Of a stretch of 64,000 nt of DNA, positions 28,380 to 37,732 are shown piece after piece (the stretch's first letter is position 1; each line of letters begins with the position of its first letter). Under the pieces are notes generated by a model. The model was not told where the DNA came from and searched no databases. It was given only the letters and a program-made list of their open reading frames with translations. Made by a program: the position numbers and the translations under genes. Source of the stretch: Sphingobacterium psychroaquaticum (lineage in GTDB: Bacteria; Bacteroidota; Bacteroidia; Sphingobacteriales; Sphingobacteriaceae); the NCBI RefSeq assembly GCF_900177625.1, contig NZ_FXAU01000004.1, forward strand, positions 310,001 to 374,000, written 5' to 3'.

Positions 28380-30017
28380 TTACATCATTCCACCCATACC
28401 GCCACCCATTGGAGGAGCACCGGCACCTACTGGATTTTCTTCTGGTTCATCAGCCAATACACATTCTGTTGTCAATAACATTGATGCGATAGAAGCTGCA
28501 TTTTCTAATGCGACACGTGAAACCTTAGTTGGGTCGATAACACCAGCACCAATTAAGTTCTCGTAACGATCTGTACGCGCATTGTAACCGAAATCTGCTG
28601 TACCTTCTTTTACTTTCTGAACAACTACCGCACCTTCGATACCGGCATTGTTACAGATTTGACGTAAAGGCTCTTCGATTGCACGTTTGATGATTTCGAT
28701 ACCGATTGTCTCATCTTCGTTCTCTCCTTTAAGGCCAGCTAAAGATTCAGTAGCGCGGATGAAAGCAACACCACCACCAGCAACGATACCTTCTTCAACT
28801 GCAGCACGTGTAGCGTGTAAAGCATCATCAACACGGTCTTTTTTCTCTTTCATCTCTACCTCAGTAGTTGCACCTACATAAAGAACCGCAACACCACCTG
28901 ACAATTTAGCCAAACGCTCTTGTAATTTCTCACGGTCATAATCTGAAGTCGTTGTCTCAATCTGAGAACGAATCTGTGCAACGCGAGCTTTGATATCATC
29001 TGCATTACCAGAACCGTTGATAATTGTTGTATTATCTTTGTCAACAACTACTTTTTCAGCTTGACCTAAGTAAGAAAGTTCTGCATTTTCTAATTTGTAA
29101 CCTCTTTCTTCAGAAATTACAGTACCGCCAGTTAGGATAGCAATATCTTCCAACATAGCTTTACGACGATCACCGAACCCTGGCGCTTTAACAGCAGCTA
29201 CTTTCAGTGAACCACGGATTTTATTTACAACCAAAGTAGCTAATGCTTCGCCATCTAAGTCTTCCGCAATAATCACCAATGGTTTACCTGTTTGTACTTG
29301 TTTTTCCAAGATCGGCAACAATTCTTTCATGTTGCTGATTTTCTTGTCGTAGATCAAAATGTATGGGTTCTCTAACTCCGCTTCCATTTTGTCAGAGTTT
29401 GTCACGAAGTAAGGAGACAAGTAACCACGGTCAAACTGCATACCTTCTACAGTTTTTACTTCAGTTTCTGTACCTTTCGCTTCTTCAACAGTGATAACAC
29501 CATCGTTACCTACTTTTTCCATCGCTTCAGCAATCAAAGAACCAATAACATCGTCATTGTTCGCAGAGATTGTTGCTACTTGTTTGATTTTGTTATTGTC
29601 AGCACCTACAACTTGAGATTGATCTTTCAAGTTCGCTACAACAACAGAAACCGCTTTATCGATACCGCGTTTCAAATCCATTGGATTTGCACCAGCAGCA
29701 ACAGATTTCAATCCTGGAGCGATGATAGCTTGCGCCAATACAGTAGCTGTCGTAGTTCCATCACCCGCCTGATCAGCTGTTTTAGAAGCTACTTCTTTCA
29801 CCATCTGTGCACCCATGTTTTCTAAAGCATCTTTCAATTCGATTTCTTTAGCTACGGAAACACCATCTTTAGTAATCATTGGAGAACCGAATTTTTTCTC
29901 GATGATTACGTTACGACCTTTAGGGCCTAAAGTTACTTTTACTGCATTTGCTAATGTGTCTACACCTTTTTTCAGTGCATCACGTGCTTCAACGTTATAT
30001 CTTACTTGCTTTGCCAT
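28380..30017 (-). CDS. groL: Chaperonin GroEL (Hsp60)
   Basis: The 545-residue product starting at the ATG at 30017 ([15 protein letters not shown]) is full length; a longer frame to 30026 adds three residues without support. Landmark motifs are [19 protein letters not shown], the ATP-binding [10 protein letters not shown], and [10 protein letters not shown]. It has a C-terminal Gly/Met tail (GGGMGGMM), as in most bacterial GroELs. It assembles into a double tetradecameric ring that folds proteins with GroES. groES lies upstream on the same strand (99-nt gap), forming the usual groESL operon. I see no CIRCE inverted repeat upstream, so HrcA control is not evident. Confidence 0.98.
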   Translation of the reverse strand: MAKQVRYNVEARDALKKGVDTLANAVKVTLGPKGRNVIIEKKFGSPMITKDGVSVAKEIELKDALENMGAQMVKEVASKTADQAGDGTTTATVLAQAIIAPGLKSVAAGANPMDLKRGIDKAVSVVVANLKDQSQVVGADNNKIKQVATISANNDDVIGSLIAEAMEKVGNDGVITVEEAKGTETEVKTVEGMQFDRGYLSPYFVTNSDKMEAELENPYILIYDKKISNMKELLPILEKQVQTGKPLVIIAEDLDGEALATLVVNKIRGSLKVAAVKAPGFGDRRKAMLEDIAILTGGTVISEERGYKLENAELSYLGQAEKVVVDKDNTTIINGSGNADDIKARVAQIRSQIETTTSDYDREKLQERLAKLSGGVAVLYVGATTEVEMKEKKDRVDDALHATRAAVEEGIVAGGGVAFIRATESLAGLKGENEDETIGIEIIKRAIEEPLRQICNNAGIEGAVVVQKVKEGTADFGYNARTDRYENLIGAGVIDPTKVSRVALENAASIASMLLTTECVLADEPEENPVGAGAPPMGGGMGGMM

Positions 30018-30116
30018 TATATTCAATTGTTAAGAAGTACCTTACAGTGCGACATCGCATCCTGGGGATACTGTACAATGTTTTTACTTTTTTAATTTAT
30101 ACCTATTTTAATTTGC

Positions 30117-30392
30117 TTACAGTACTGCGTAGATATCAGACTCACGCATAATTAAGTACTCTTTTCCTTCGTAAGTGATTTCTGTACCGGCATATTTACC
30201 ATACAATACATTGTCACCAACTTTAACTGTAAGTGGTTCTTCAGGTTTCCCTGTGCCCACGGCTACAACTGTTCCTTGAGAAGGTTTCTCTTTTGCTGTA
30301 TCAGGGATATAGATACCTGATGCCGTTTTTTCCTCTGCTGGAGCTGCTTCAACAACAACTCTGTCACCAATAGGTTTAATACTTAAAGCCAT
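30117..30392 (-). CDS. groS: Co-chaperonin GroES
   Basis: A 91-residue protein with the GroES signature [23 protein letters not shown], the mobile loop ([18 protein letters not shown]) and [33 protein letters not shown]. It caps the GroEL ring. It is the first gene of the groESL operon. The 474-bp region upstream contains dispersed repeats and no CIRCE element. Confidence 0.98.
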   Translation of the reverse strand: MALSIKPIGDRVVVEAAPAEEKTASGIYIPDTAKEKPSQGTVVAVGTGKPEEPLTVKVGDNVLYGKYAGTEITYEGKEYLIMRESDIYAVL

Positions 30393-30768
30393 AATTATTT
30401 TAGTTTTATTTTTTCAATTTATATTAACTCCGAAAGTGCACTCGTATAAAATTGTGAGTCGGCAATTAACCATTCAGCAAACCAAATAGCCCACACCGCT
30501 TCTTGACGAATCACTTCCGTATACTGTTACATCACCAATTATGCCAAAGCACGAAAGGCCGTTTTTCTTGCCATTTTTGCACTGCTTGACAAAAAACTAC
30601 GGTCATCGGCAGCACCGAGATGTCAGACTGTCACTTTCTGGTCACGACAAAAGATCATCGCGTCGTTAAAGCTCCTCGTAATGACAGCCCAGTATCCATT
30701 CTCTTCCTGATGACGACCTCCGGATATGCAGTGATCGCATGGTGACAAACTGCACACTCACCACTATT

Positions 30769-30805
30769 CGTCATCGCGAACCCGAGGCACAAGGGTGTGG
30801 CGATC
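30769..30805 (+). repeat. Dispersed repeat B copy
   Basis: CGTCATCGCGAACCCGAGGC, then ACAAGGGTGTGGCGATC. The middle CGAGGCACAAGG is shared with 35879-35908 and the CGTCATnnCGAAC start with 57253-57289. Typical of a degenerate intergenic family in Bacteroidota genomes. Confidence 0.55.
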
Positions 30806-30813
30806 TTTACAAA

Positions 30814-30843
30814 AAAAGCCCCACATAAAAATGCAGGGCTTTT
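30814..30843 (-). terminator. Terminator after secG
   Basis: AAAAGCCC at 30814-30821 pairs with GGGCTTTT at 30836-30843 around a 14-nt loop. On the minus strand it is followed by a T7 run. It lies 24 nt beyond the secG stop. Confidence 0.85.
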
Positions 30844-30866
30844 AGCACCATCAATACGATGGAAAA

Positions 30867-31229
30867 TTATTTTGTTGAATCTGCTGGTGCAGCTGCCGGT
30901 GCTTTCACTGGAGCTTGTTGTTGTGCAGGATTATTTAAATTTAATGGCGCTTGTTGCACTGGCGCTTCAATTTGATCACCAAGACCACCTGATCTACCTG
31001 AACCTGCTGAAGGGCCTAAAATATTGAAAGCAATACATAAAACCATCAATGTAATAACCAATCCCCATGTTCCTTTTTCTAAGAAATCACCTGTACGTTG
31101 CACGCCCATAAGATTGGAACTTCCAGCAAATCCTGATGACAGACCTCCTCCTTTTGGGTTCTGAATCAACACGATAAATGCTAATAACACACTTACTAAG
31201 ACAATCAGGATAATCAAAAATGTTTGCAT
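30867..31229 (-). CDS. secG: Protein-export membrane protein SecG
   Basis: The 120-residue product has the SecG layout: membrane helix 1 (FLIILIVLVSVLLAFIVLI, about 4-22), the conserved loop QNPKGGGLSSGFAGSSNLMGVQRTGDFLEKGTW, and helix 2 (GLVITLMVLCIAFNILG). A low-complexity Ala/Gln/Pro tail (APVQQAPLNLNNPAQQQAPVK region) follows, usual in this phylum. SecG stimulates SecYEG-dependent translocation. It is the last gene of a conserved Bacteroidota run from miaB to secG; the stop is followed by a terminator. Confidence 0.96.
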   Translation of the reverse strand: MQTFLIILIVLVSVLLAFIVLIQNPKGGGLSSGFAGSSNLMGVQRTGDFLEKGTWGLVITLMVLCIAFNILGPSAGSGRSGGLGDQIEAPVQQAPLNLNNPAQQQAPVKAPAAAPADSTK

Positions 31230-31241
31230 TTTTTTATTCAG

Positions 31242-32384
31242 TTAATATAGTTTTTCTTCTAATTCCTTTATACGGGTCGCAAAGTACGATTTTTTTTCGG
31301 GATATTTCAAAATTAATTTTTTGTACACCTCAATCGCTTTCACATACATCGCCTGGTTTGCATAAATCGTCGCTAAGGTTTCTGTTACAAAATTAAACTG
31401 CTCCTCAGAGCTCTTTCGCGCCTTATTCTCTGTATTAAGGTGATCCACCGATGGCGGTTGTATCTGCGGCTCTTCTCGAATGAAACGCTCAATCACTTCA
31501 CTCGATTTCTTCTTCTCCACAACTTGTACAACACGTTGCTTGATTTCCTCACTTAATTTATCTTCTGGATCTTGGAAATGGATAATATTTTGACGGATCT
31601 GTTGATCTAAAACAAGCTTATCTAGCTTTGCCGGATCAAATGGCATCTTTTCTGTTTTCTCACTATTAGAAAACACAAAAGGCTGATAGGTATCGGCATA
31701 CTCCAAACGCGTCTTATGCAACCACCAACGAAAACTATACGGCATCAGATCGTCATTGTACAGACTTACATCTTCCGGCTCTTCATCTATTTCAGGTTGT
31801 TTTGTCTCCACGACTTCTGCAGCTTCCGCTTTTTGCTTTTCCTCCCGTGCATGCAAGGCAAAGTAATCACCACCGCCGATGCCCTCAATCACTAAGTTCT
31901 TCAATTCGGCTTCATCTTCACGCTCCTCGATGGCTGCCTGACTCTCTTCCACAACAACAGCCTCCTCCGGAATTATCTCCTCTTCAACAACCGTTGTTTC
32001 ATCAGCCCCGACTTCAACAACCTCTTCTTCAACGATCTCCTTAGTTACCGCAGACGAATCCACAATCTCTTCCTCTAAAGTCTGCAACGAAAGGTCTTCA
32101 AATGGAACATAATCATCATCAACCACCTCTATCGAAGGCACATCCTGCACGGGAAGTTGCACGTAATCATAGAGCCAGCTCGGATTATTAGCCATCAAAA
32201 TAGCTTTTCCATCTAAACTATCGAGCTCGCCCAATAAAAAACGACGACGCTCATACGCAAAATGCAAAGGCTGTGAATACGGAAATTTAGATAACAAGCG
32301 ATTAAAATCGGCCGTCGTAAGTCCTTTCGGATCTACCAATGCCTGATGGTACGCTTGCGCTAATGATAAACTGCTACTCTCCAT
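31242..32384 (-). CDS. Conserved Bacteroidota protein with acidic low-complexity middle and C-terminal TPR-like end
   Basis: I chose the ATG at 32384 (380 residues, MESSSLSLAQAYHQALVDPK); the frame continues to a TTG at 32399. The N-terminal 95 residues look globular (LNR-like LLSKFPYSQPLHFAYERRRF). Residues about 95-170 are very rich in Glu and Val. The last 45 residues (ATIYANQAMYVKAIEVYKKL, ILKYPEKKSYFATRI) form a TPR-like helical pair. There is no signal peptide or membrane segment. It lies between lptE and secG in a gene order that is conserved in Bacteroidota, so a role in envelope biogenesis is possible. The function is unknown to me. Confidence 0.8.
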   Translation of the reverse strand: MESSSLSLAQAYHQALVDPKGLTTADFNRLLSKFPYSQPLHFAYERRRFLLGELDSLDGKAILMANNPSWLYDYVQLPVQDVPSIEVVDDDYVPFEDLSLQTLEEEIVDSSAVTKEIVEEEVVEVGADETTVVEEEIIPEEAVVVEESQAAIEEREDEAELKNLVIEGIGGGDYFALHAREEKQKAEAAEVVETKQPEIDEEPEDVSLYNDDLMPYSFRWWLHKTRLEYADTYQPFVFSNSEKTEKMPFDPAKLDKLVLDQQIRQNIIHFQDPEDKLSEEIKQRVVQVVEKKKSSEVIERFIREEPQIQPPSVDHLNTENKARKSSEEQFNFVTETLATIYANQAMYVKAIEVYKKLILKYPEKKSYFATRIKELEEKLY

Positions 32385-32392
32385 ATAATCTC

Positions 32393-32905
32393 CTACCAAT
32401 TTGCAAAGGCTTTATTATAAATATCCTCCGTCAACAACTTTATAATTTCCGGGATAGTCCCCTCTTCTTTTCCCTGAATAGGAGGCATAAACTCCCTAAA
32501 CTGCGAGAAAGATTGTTCAAAATTGCTTTCTCCCGTCTCATCCAGACGGTTTGTATATTTTACTTTTACCGTGATGGTAAGTCGGTTCATCCCTGCTCTA
32601 TCATTCGCGCCTACCGCTACCGGCGCAATATCATAACCTGTAATCACACCCTCAAACATCGCGTCTGCATCACCATTTACCTGGCTTAAGCGCGATTGAT
32701 TACGGATACGTTCTTTTAACCCTTCCGTAAAATTCTGACTTAATGTCGGATATACCATCGGTGCGATATTTTCAAAATACTGTACGTTCACGGTTTTCAT
32801 ATTTGCCGGAATAGATCCTCCCGAAAAACCGTACTTCACGCCACAGCCGTTAAAAGTTAACGTCACGACAACCATAAAAGACAACAGCAGCAGAAACCGT
32901 CTCAT
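32393..32905 (-). CDS. lptE: LptE-like LPS-assembly lipoprotein
   Basis: The 170-residue product has a lipoprotein signal (VVTLTFNGC, Cys21) and GVKYGFSGGSIPANMKTVNVQYFENIAP, the hallmark opening of the Bacteroidota LptE family. The middle TLSQNFTEGLKERIRNQSRL and VITGYDIAPVAV resemble other LptE. In the outer membrane LptE plugs LptD and helps insert lipopolysaccharide. lptD is not in the window. The gene begins 4 nt after the sigma-54 activator gene and ends 8 nt before the next start, so it is part of one operon with miaB and secG. Confidence 0.87.
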   Translation of the reverse strand: MRRFLLLLSFMVVVTLTFNGCGVKYGFSGGSIPANMKTVNVQYFENIAPMVYPTLSQNFTEGLKERIRNQSRLSQVNGDADAMFEGVITGYDIAPVAVGANDRAGMNRLTITVKVKYTNRLDETGESNFEQSFSQFREFMPPIQGKEEGTIPEIIKLLTEDIYNKAFANW

Positions 32906-32909
32906 AGTA

Positions 32910-34181
32910 TTAATCTAAATTTAAGTCTTTAATTTTACGATATAAGGTTCTTTCCGAAATACCGAGCTCTTTTGCGGCGGCTTTACGTTTACCTTTATGC
33001 TTTTTAAGCGCTTTTTTTATCAAATCTGATTCTTTCTCCACCAATGAAAGCGACTCTTCCACCTCTTCGGCATCCTGCGTTTCGTAAGGCATGTAATCAC
33101 CATTCCCAATCGTAGGCTGACTTGGATTATGAATAGTTAATGTCGGTTGTTGTGCAGACATCTCCTCCCGCAAATAAGCAGCTGGTGCAGGACTCACTTC
33201 ATCATAAAGCTGATTGATATAGGATGAATTCTGTTCAAATGTTCCTGAGTTCACTCCTTGCTGGATAAGCTCAACTACCAATTTTTTGAGGTCGACCATA
33301 TCCTTTTTCATATCAAAAAGGACTTTGTACAAAAGATCCCGTTCGGAAAAATCTTCTTTACCACCATCTTTCACAAAAACTGGAAGTGTTGATTTTTGCT
33401 GCTCCATGGGTAAGTACTTCGCCAATATAGATGCATCAACAACACGCTCTTTCTCTAACACAGCTATTTGTTCAGCAATATTCTTCAACTGTCTAACATT
33501 CCCGGGCCAGCTGTAGTTCATCAGAAGCTCCTGCGCATCAGGCGTCAATTGCACGCCTGGGCTACGATATTTGTCTGAAAAATCAACAATAAACTTTCGA
33601 AATAAGAGATTGATATCCTCCTTTCGTTCTCGCAAGGAAGGTATCCGTAAAGGCACCGTATTTAAACGATAATATAAATCTTCTCTGAACTTACCCTTCT
33701 TTACCGCTTCAAATACATCTACATTCGTCGCTGCTACGACACGGACATTGGTTTTCTGCACTTTAGATGAACCAACCCGAATATACTCTCCCGTTTCCAG
33801 TACCCGCAACAATCGCGCTTGCGTTCCCAAAGGAAGCTCCCCCACCTCATCCAGAAATATTGTTCCACCATCTTGAACTTCAAAATAACCCTTACGCGCT
33901 TCGTGCGCACCTGTAAAGGAGCCTTTTTCATGTCCAAAAAGCTCTGAATCAATCGTCCCTTCAGGGATAGCGCCACAGTTAACAGCGATAAAAGGGCCGT
34001 GTTTTCGGGCACTTAACTGATGAATAATATGCGAAAAAACTTCTTTACCAGCACCACTCTCTCCTTGAATCAACACGGAAATATCTGTCGGTGCTACTTG
34101 CTTAGCGACATCAATAGCCCGATTCAACAGCGGAGAGTTTCCGATAATGCCGAATCTATTTTTTATATCTTGATTATCCAC
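32910..34181 (-). CDS. Sigma-54-dependent activator (AAA+, Fis-type HTH, no receiver)
   Basis: The 423-residue product starts at GTG and goes straight into a sigma-54 interaction AAA+ domain. Its Walker A is GESGAGKE (40-47), its GAFTGA loop reads GSFTGA (87-92), its Walker B is GGTIFLDEVGELP, and its arginine-finger region is FREDLYYRLNTVPLRIPSLRERKEDI. A linker of about 140 residues leads to a Fis-like HTH (KKHKGKRKAAAKELGISERT). No N-terminal receiver, GAF or PAS domain is present, so activity is likely controlled by concentration or protein contacts. The operon with miaB and lptE is conserved in the phylum. Targets are unknown. Confidence 0.93.
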   Translation of the reverse strand: MDNQDIKNRFGIIGNSPLLNRAIDVAKQVAPTDISVLIQGESGAGKEVFSHIIHQLSARKHGPFIAVNCGAIPEGTIDSELFGHEKGSFTGAHEARKGYFEVQDGGTIFLDEVGELPLGTQARLLRVLETGEYIRVGSSKVQKTNVRVVAATNVDVFEAVKKGKFREDLYYRLNTVPLRIPSLRERKEDINLLFRKFIVDFSDKYRSPGVQLTPDAQELLMNYSWPGNVRQLKNIAEQIAVLEKERVVDASILAKYLPMEQQKSTLPVFVKDGGKEDFSERDLLYKVLFDMKKDMVDLKKLVVELIQQGVNSGTFEQNSSYINQLYDEVSPAPAAYLREEMSAQQPTLTIHNPSQPTIGNGDYMPYETQDAEEVEESLSLVEKESDLIKKALKKHKGKRKAAAKELGISERTLYRKIKDLNLD

Positions 34182-34202
34182 GCTGATTTCTCATTTTAGA
34201 AT

Positions 34203-35636
34203 TTAGTCTACGATTTTTCCCATCAACGTTGCTGATGTACAACGTTCCACCATCACATGAACGTACTGTCCACGTTTGAAACGCTCATCGACCGGAAAAA
34301 CAACCATCGTGTTTTGATCATTTCGACCACAGAAATCTTGATCCGAACGTTTTGAAAACCCTTCGATCAATACTTTCTGTACTTTACCCACAAAATTCTG
34401 TGCCCGGTAAAGGCTATGCTCTTGTTGCTTATTAACCACTTCCGTTAAACGGCGCTTCTTAACATCCTCAGGGATATCATCTTCATAGCGCTTTGCCGCT
34501 AAAGTTCCTGGTCTTTCAGAATACGCAAACATATAGGCAAAATCATACTTCACATAGTCCATCATCGAAAGGGTTTCTTGATGCTCCTCCTCGGTCTCTG
34601 TACAGAAACCAGTTATAACATCCGTTGAGATGCCACATTCCGGAATAATACGACGAATCGCATCCACCCGCTCCATATACCATTCGCGGTCGTATGTACG
34701 ATTCATTAACTCCAAAACACGGGAGTTACCCGATTGTACCGGAAGGTGAATGTATTTACAAATATTCTCGTAACGCGCCATTGTATGCAGTACCTCATCC
34801 GTAATATCTTTGGGATGTGAAGTGGAAAAGCGTACTCGAAGCTCCGGGCTTACTTCTGCAACCATAGCTAATAATTGTGCAAAGTTTACCGTAGGTTGTG
34901 GCGTCTCACCTTCTGCAACAGGTGCAGTATATTTATACGAGTCTACATTTTGTCCCAATAGCGTTACTTCTTTATAACCTGCGTTAAAAAGATCTTGTGC
35001 TTCCTTCACAATAGAATGGAAATCTCTGCTTCTTTCACGACCACGCGTAAAAGGAACAACACAGAAAGAACACATATTATCACACCCCCGCATAATCGAT
35101 ATAAATGCCGAAATACCGTTAGAGTTTAACCGTACAGGATTGATATCTGCATAAGTCTCTTCCCGAGACAGTAATACGTTTACCGCCTTAGCTCCATCAT
35201 CTACTTTGCCGATCAAGTTCGGCAAATCACGGTAAGCATCAGGCCCAACAACAACATCAACCAGCTTTTCCTCTTCCAGGAATTTAGACTTTAAACGCTC
35301 CGCCATACAACCCAAGACGCCAACGACCATTCCTGGATTTTTTGCTTTCGCAGACTCGAATTCCTTCAATCGATTTCGAACACGTTGCTCTGCATTCTCC
35401 CGAATGGAACAGGTATTGATAAATACAACATCAGCCTCTTTATAGTCTTTAGTTGTCTCAAAACCGTTATCCACCAAAATGGAAGCAACAATCTCACTAT
35501 CAGAAAAATTCATCTGACAACCATAACTCTCGATATACAATTTCCGACCCGTCGACTTCCCTGTAGGAAGCATATCCAACGCCTCTCCCTGACGGGACTC
35601 ATCGTGTGTTTTTGTTGTATGTTCTAGTTCTAACAT
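34203..35636 (-). CDS. miaB: tRNA-2-methylthio-N6-dimethylallyladenosine synthase MiaB
   Basis: The 477-residue radical-SAM methylthiotransferase has the N-terminal UPF0004 cluster cysteines C40 ([11 protein letters not shown]), C76 (INTCSIREN) and C110 (LGCMAER), then the SAM-binding CxxxCxxC at C185, C189 and C192 ([13 protein letters not shown]). A C-terminal TRAM domain spans the last 60 residues. It adds methylthio to i6A37 of tRNAs reading UNN codons. The N-terminus has about 30 extra residues with a Lys-rich start. A TAACTTTG -7 box at 35656-35663 lies about 19 nt before the ATG. It heads the operon with the sigma-54 activator and lptE. Confidence 0.97.
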   Translation of the reverse strand: MLELEHTTKTHDESRQGEALDMLPTGKSTGRKLYIESYGCQMNFSDSEIVASILVDNGFETTKDYKEADVVFINTCSIRENAEQRVRNRLKEFESAKAKNPGMVVGVLGCMAERLKSKFLEEEKLVDVVVGPDAYRDLPNLIGKVDDGAKAVNVLLSREETYADINPVRLNSNGISAFISIMRGCDNMCSFCVVPFTRGRERSRDFHSIVKEAQDLFNAGYKEVTLLGQNVDSYKYTAPVAEGETPQPTVNFAQLLAMVAEVSPELRVRFSTSHPKDITDEVLHTMARYENICKYIHLPVQSGNSRVLELMNRTYDREWYMERVDAIRRIIPECGISTDVITGFCTETEEEHQETLSMMDYVKYDFAYMFAYSERPGTLAAKRYEDDIPEDVKKRRLTEVVNKQQEHSLYRAQNFVGKVQKVLIEGFSKRSDQDFCGRNDQNTMVVFPVDERFKRGQYVHVMVERCTSATLMGKIVD

Positions 35637-35763
35637 AATGCAATATAAAAGACTACAAAGTTAGGAATAAAAACTCGAAAAGATGCCACTTTGGCAGAGA
35701 TTGTTAGCAGGTAATTGATAGTGCGTTGTTGCTTACCTGTAGTTGGTGGTTAGTAGTTGGCGG

Positions 35764-35800
35764 TTAGTAGTTAGTAGTTAGTAGTTAGTAGTTAGTAGTT
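35764..35800 (+). repeat. Short tandem repeat, (TTAGTAG)5
   Basis: Five exact TTAGTAG units plus TT, in a wider block of TAGTTGG/GGTTAGTAG words (35738-35830). Similar words occur in the spacers at 27117-27175 and 39568-39620 and in reverse orientation at 47200-47267. Confidence 0.9.
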
Positions 35801-35878
35801 CATGGTTTGGTAGTGTGCGGCTGGTAGTTCATAAAGACTGAGCTTCTCCCGCCCAAATTTACGATGTATAGCCTATAC

Positions 35879-35908
35879 CGTCATCCCAAACGAGGCACAA
35901 GGAGGGGC
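35879..35908 (+). repeat. Dispersed repeat B copy
   Basis: CGTCATCCCAAACGAGGCAC then AAGGAGGGGC. It shares CGAGGCACAAGG with 30783-30794 and the CGTCATnnC head with other copies. Confidence 0.5.
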
Positions 35909-36069
35909 TATTGATAATACAGCGCAATTGATCGGGAATAACAAGGACGGGTACTGAATAGCTAATAATGCTCAGAAATTTCCTGCCGTCGATAGGTCTG
36001 AATACACATCAAGAAGCATAAGACCTGTGAATAAACCATCCTTTTACATACGTAAACCATTCAAACAGA

Positions 36070-36105
36070 AAAGGCGCTGATGTATACCTTAACACCAGCG
36101 CCTTT
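36070..36105 (-). terminator. Terminator after OmpA-family gene
   Basis: AAAGGCGCTG at 36070-36079 pairs with CAGCGCCTTT at 36096-36105 (10-bp perfect stem, loop 16 nt). It lies 21 nt beyond the OmpA-family stop codon, with a short T stretch on the minus strand. Confidence 0.75.
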
Positions 36106-36126
36106 CCATTATATTTTAGAAGTGGA

Positions 36127-36816
36127 TTACTTACCCGCTTCTGCTTTTGCGTCTTGAATCATCTTATCACCCGCTACCACAACAATCTCTACACGGCGAT
36201 TCTCTGCACGACCAGCATCTGTATCGTTAGAGGCGATGGGCTCAGAAAAGTTTTTTCCTTCTGTTTTTACACGTGATGAAGCTAAGCCTTGCGCTACACA
36301 AAAAGCTTTTACAGCATTCGCTCTAGACTCCGAAACTTTTTGATTCGCGGCTAACGTACCAACATTATCCGTATGTCCAATAACCATAATTTCTGTTCCT
36401 GGCTCTTTATTTAAAGTAGCAACTAAATTACCAATGTTGGTTTTTGCAGCGCTTTTTAATGTCGAGCTGTTGAAGTCAAACAAAATACCCTCATCGAATT
36501 TCACAATGATACCTTCATCTGCCTTGATAACCTCAGCACCAGCAACCGTATTTTCGATTTCCTTCGCTTGCTTATCCATTTTCTTACCGATCAAAGTTCC
36601 GGCAACACCACCAATCGCAGCACCCGCAAGTGCACCAATTGCTGTATTTCCGGCTTTCCCTCCGATTAGCGCACCAATACCTGCACCTGCAACACCACCA
36701 ATTGTACCGCCTTTGGCAGCATTACTTGCGTTTTGAATTGTCGCACAACTAGATAACAACATCACCGATGTTGCTACAGATAAGCCATAAATAGCTACTT
36801 TTTTATTTATTTTCAT
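36127..36816 (-). CDS. OmpA-family lipoprotein with glycine-zipper domain
   Basis: The 229-residue product has a lipobox MLLSSC (Cys24). Residues about 35-80 form a Gly/Ala-rich glycine zipper (GGVAGAGIGALIGGKAGNTA), expected to insert in a membrane or oligomerise. The C-terminal part (about 105-215) is an OmpA/Pal peptidoglycan-binding domain with FDFNSSTLKSAAKTNIGNL, IMVIGHTDNVGTLAANQKVSESRANAV and an RRVEI-type end (AENRRVEIVV). Likely role is anchoring the outer membrane to peptidoglycan. It is monocistronic with its own terminator. Confidence 0.93.
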   Translation of the reverse strand: MKINKKVAIYGLSVATSVMLLSSCATIQNASNAAKGGTIGGVAGAGIGALIGGKAGNTAIGALAGAAIGGVAGTLIGKKMDKQAKEIENTVAGAEVIKADEGIIVKFDEGILFDFNSSTLKSAAKTNIGNLVATLNKEPGTEIMVIGHTDNVGTLAANQKVSESRANAVKAFCVAQGLASSRVKTEGKNFSEPIASNDTDAGRAENRRVEIVVVAGDKMIQDAKAEAGK

Positions 36817-36913
36817 ACCGATATCTTGTTTTCCTTTTGTAATAAATTAGTTATAAACAAAGCTGATGCCAAAAAAATAACATCGCTTCATCATACGGCA
36901 ACTTTTCTAAAAA

Positions 36914-37678
36914 CTACCGTTCCTGTACCGGGATTTCTAGCTTGGGTAATCGAAGTGATTTAGGGCGACCATTCTTTTCCCAACTTTCCAGGGACGTCTT
37001 CACATAATTCATAAAATCATATTGTCCCCAATGTTGAACCGTACTGAATGAAGGTCGGTACAAATCCATGAAAGACTGTAAATCATCGCCTGTCAAATCA
37101 GTTAATGCACTCACGGAGGTTTTATTAAACACTTTATCCACTTGATTTTCTTCCAACTCCCGATCCATCACCTTTGCAAAGCGTTTTGCATTTTTAGCAT
37201 CTCGACCAAAAAGATTGTATAATGCCGTAGCAGGACTATTTAGATAAGTCCCTACCGAATTTTTACCTCCATTATAGACCCCTTTCTTTGAATAGTCTTC
37301 CAACATGTCTCGCATTTCTGCCTCCCGCGAACGACGGCTCACCACAACGGTTTCAATCGTTAAACCGGGCTGCATCTCGATTAAAATGTCCTCTTGTGTA
37401 TACAGTACCGTTTTTACCGGGCCATACCCTGTTTTTGTAAAAGACAAACTATCTCCCGCAAAGGCTTCAATAATAAACACCCCAAAAGTATTGGTCAAGG
37501 CTTTCTTTTTTGTCCGGAGGTTGGTTACATTAACTTCCGAAATACGGGTACTTCCGCCCTTCTCCAGGACAATACCAGACATCCCGGCCGTTTGTGCCGA
37601 ACCTGTATGTGATAGTAAAATTATGAGCAAACAGCTCACAATCCCCTTAATTAGTTTGTTCTCTATCTTGAAATACAT
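36914..37678 (-). CDS. Exported protein with carboxypeptidase-regulatory-like domain
   Basis: The 254-residue product has a signal peptide (GIVSCLLIILLSHTGSAQ). A CarboxypepD_reg-like beta-sandwich (about 30-110) follows, with GMSGIVLEKGGSTRISEVNV, TNTFGVFIIEAFAGDSLSFTKTGYGPV and the SusC-like boundary TIETVVVSRRSREAEMRDML, then a helical C-terminal part ending DFMNYVKTSLESWEKNGRPK. There is no barrel. Such stand-alone proteins in Bacteroidota are of unknown function, and the plug-like boundary suggests descent from a transporter N-terminus. Confidence 0.8.
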   Translation of the reverse strand: MYFKIENKLIKGIVSCLLIILLSHTGSAQTAGMSGIVLEKGGSTRISEVNVTNLRTKKKALTNTFGVFIIEAFAGDSLSFTKTGYGPVKTVLYTQEDILIEMQPGLTIETVVVSRRSREAEMRDMLEDYSKKGVYNGGKNSVGTYLNSPATALYNLFGRDAKNAKRFAKVMDRELEENQVDKVFNKTSVSALTDLTGDDLQSFMDLYRPSFSTVQHWGQYDFMNYVKTSLESWEKNGRPKSLRLPKLEIPVQER

Positions 37679-37732
37679 TTATCTAAAAGTAACAAATGTT
37701 TAGACTCGACAATGTTAAAAAGTTTTAATTTT

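Larger units (their letters stand above)
30393..30866. other. Intergenic region with degenerate CGTCAT-type repeats
   Basis: 474 bases between groES and secG without a plausible gene. It includes the groESL promoter and a degenerate copy of the dispersed CGTCAT repeat (30769-30805: CGTCATCGCGAAC, then CGAGGCACAAGG and GTGGCGATC). A further fragment with GATCATCGCGTCG lies near 30650. The end of the region has the secG terminator. Confidence 0.6.
35637..36126. other. Intergenic region with TTAGTAG tandem array and dispersed repeat
   Basis: 490 bases between miaB and the OmpA gene without a gene. It has five perfect copies of the 7-bp unit TTAGTAG at 35764-35798, flanked by related TAGTTGG units (35738-35830). 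A dispersed repeat B fragment sits at 35879-35908, and the OmpA terminator at 36070-36105. Confidence 0.8.

Noticed and set aside
30393..30480. CIRCE element (HrcA site) before groES
   Set aside because: Only a GTGCACTC fragment is visible; the TTAGCACTC-N9-GAGTGCTAA inverted repeat is absent.
35764..35800. CRISPR-like array
   Set aside because: Units are 7 bp with no spacers and no cas genes; a plain tandem repeat.
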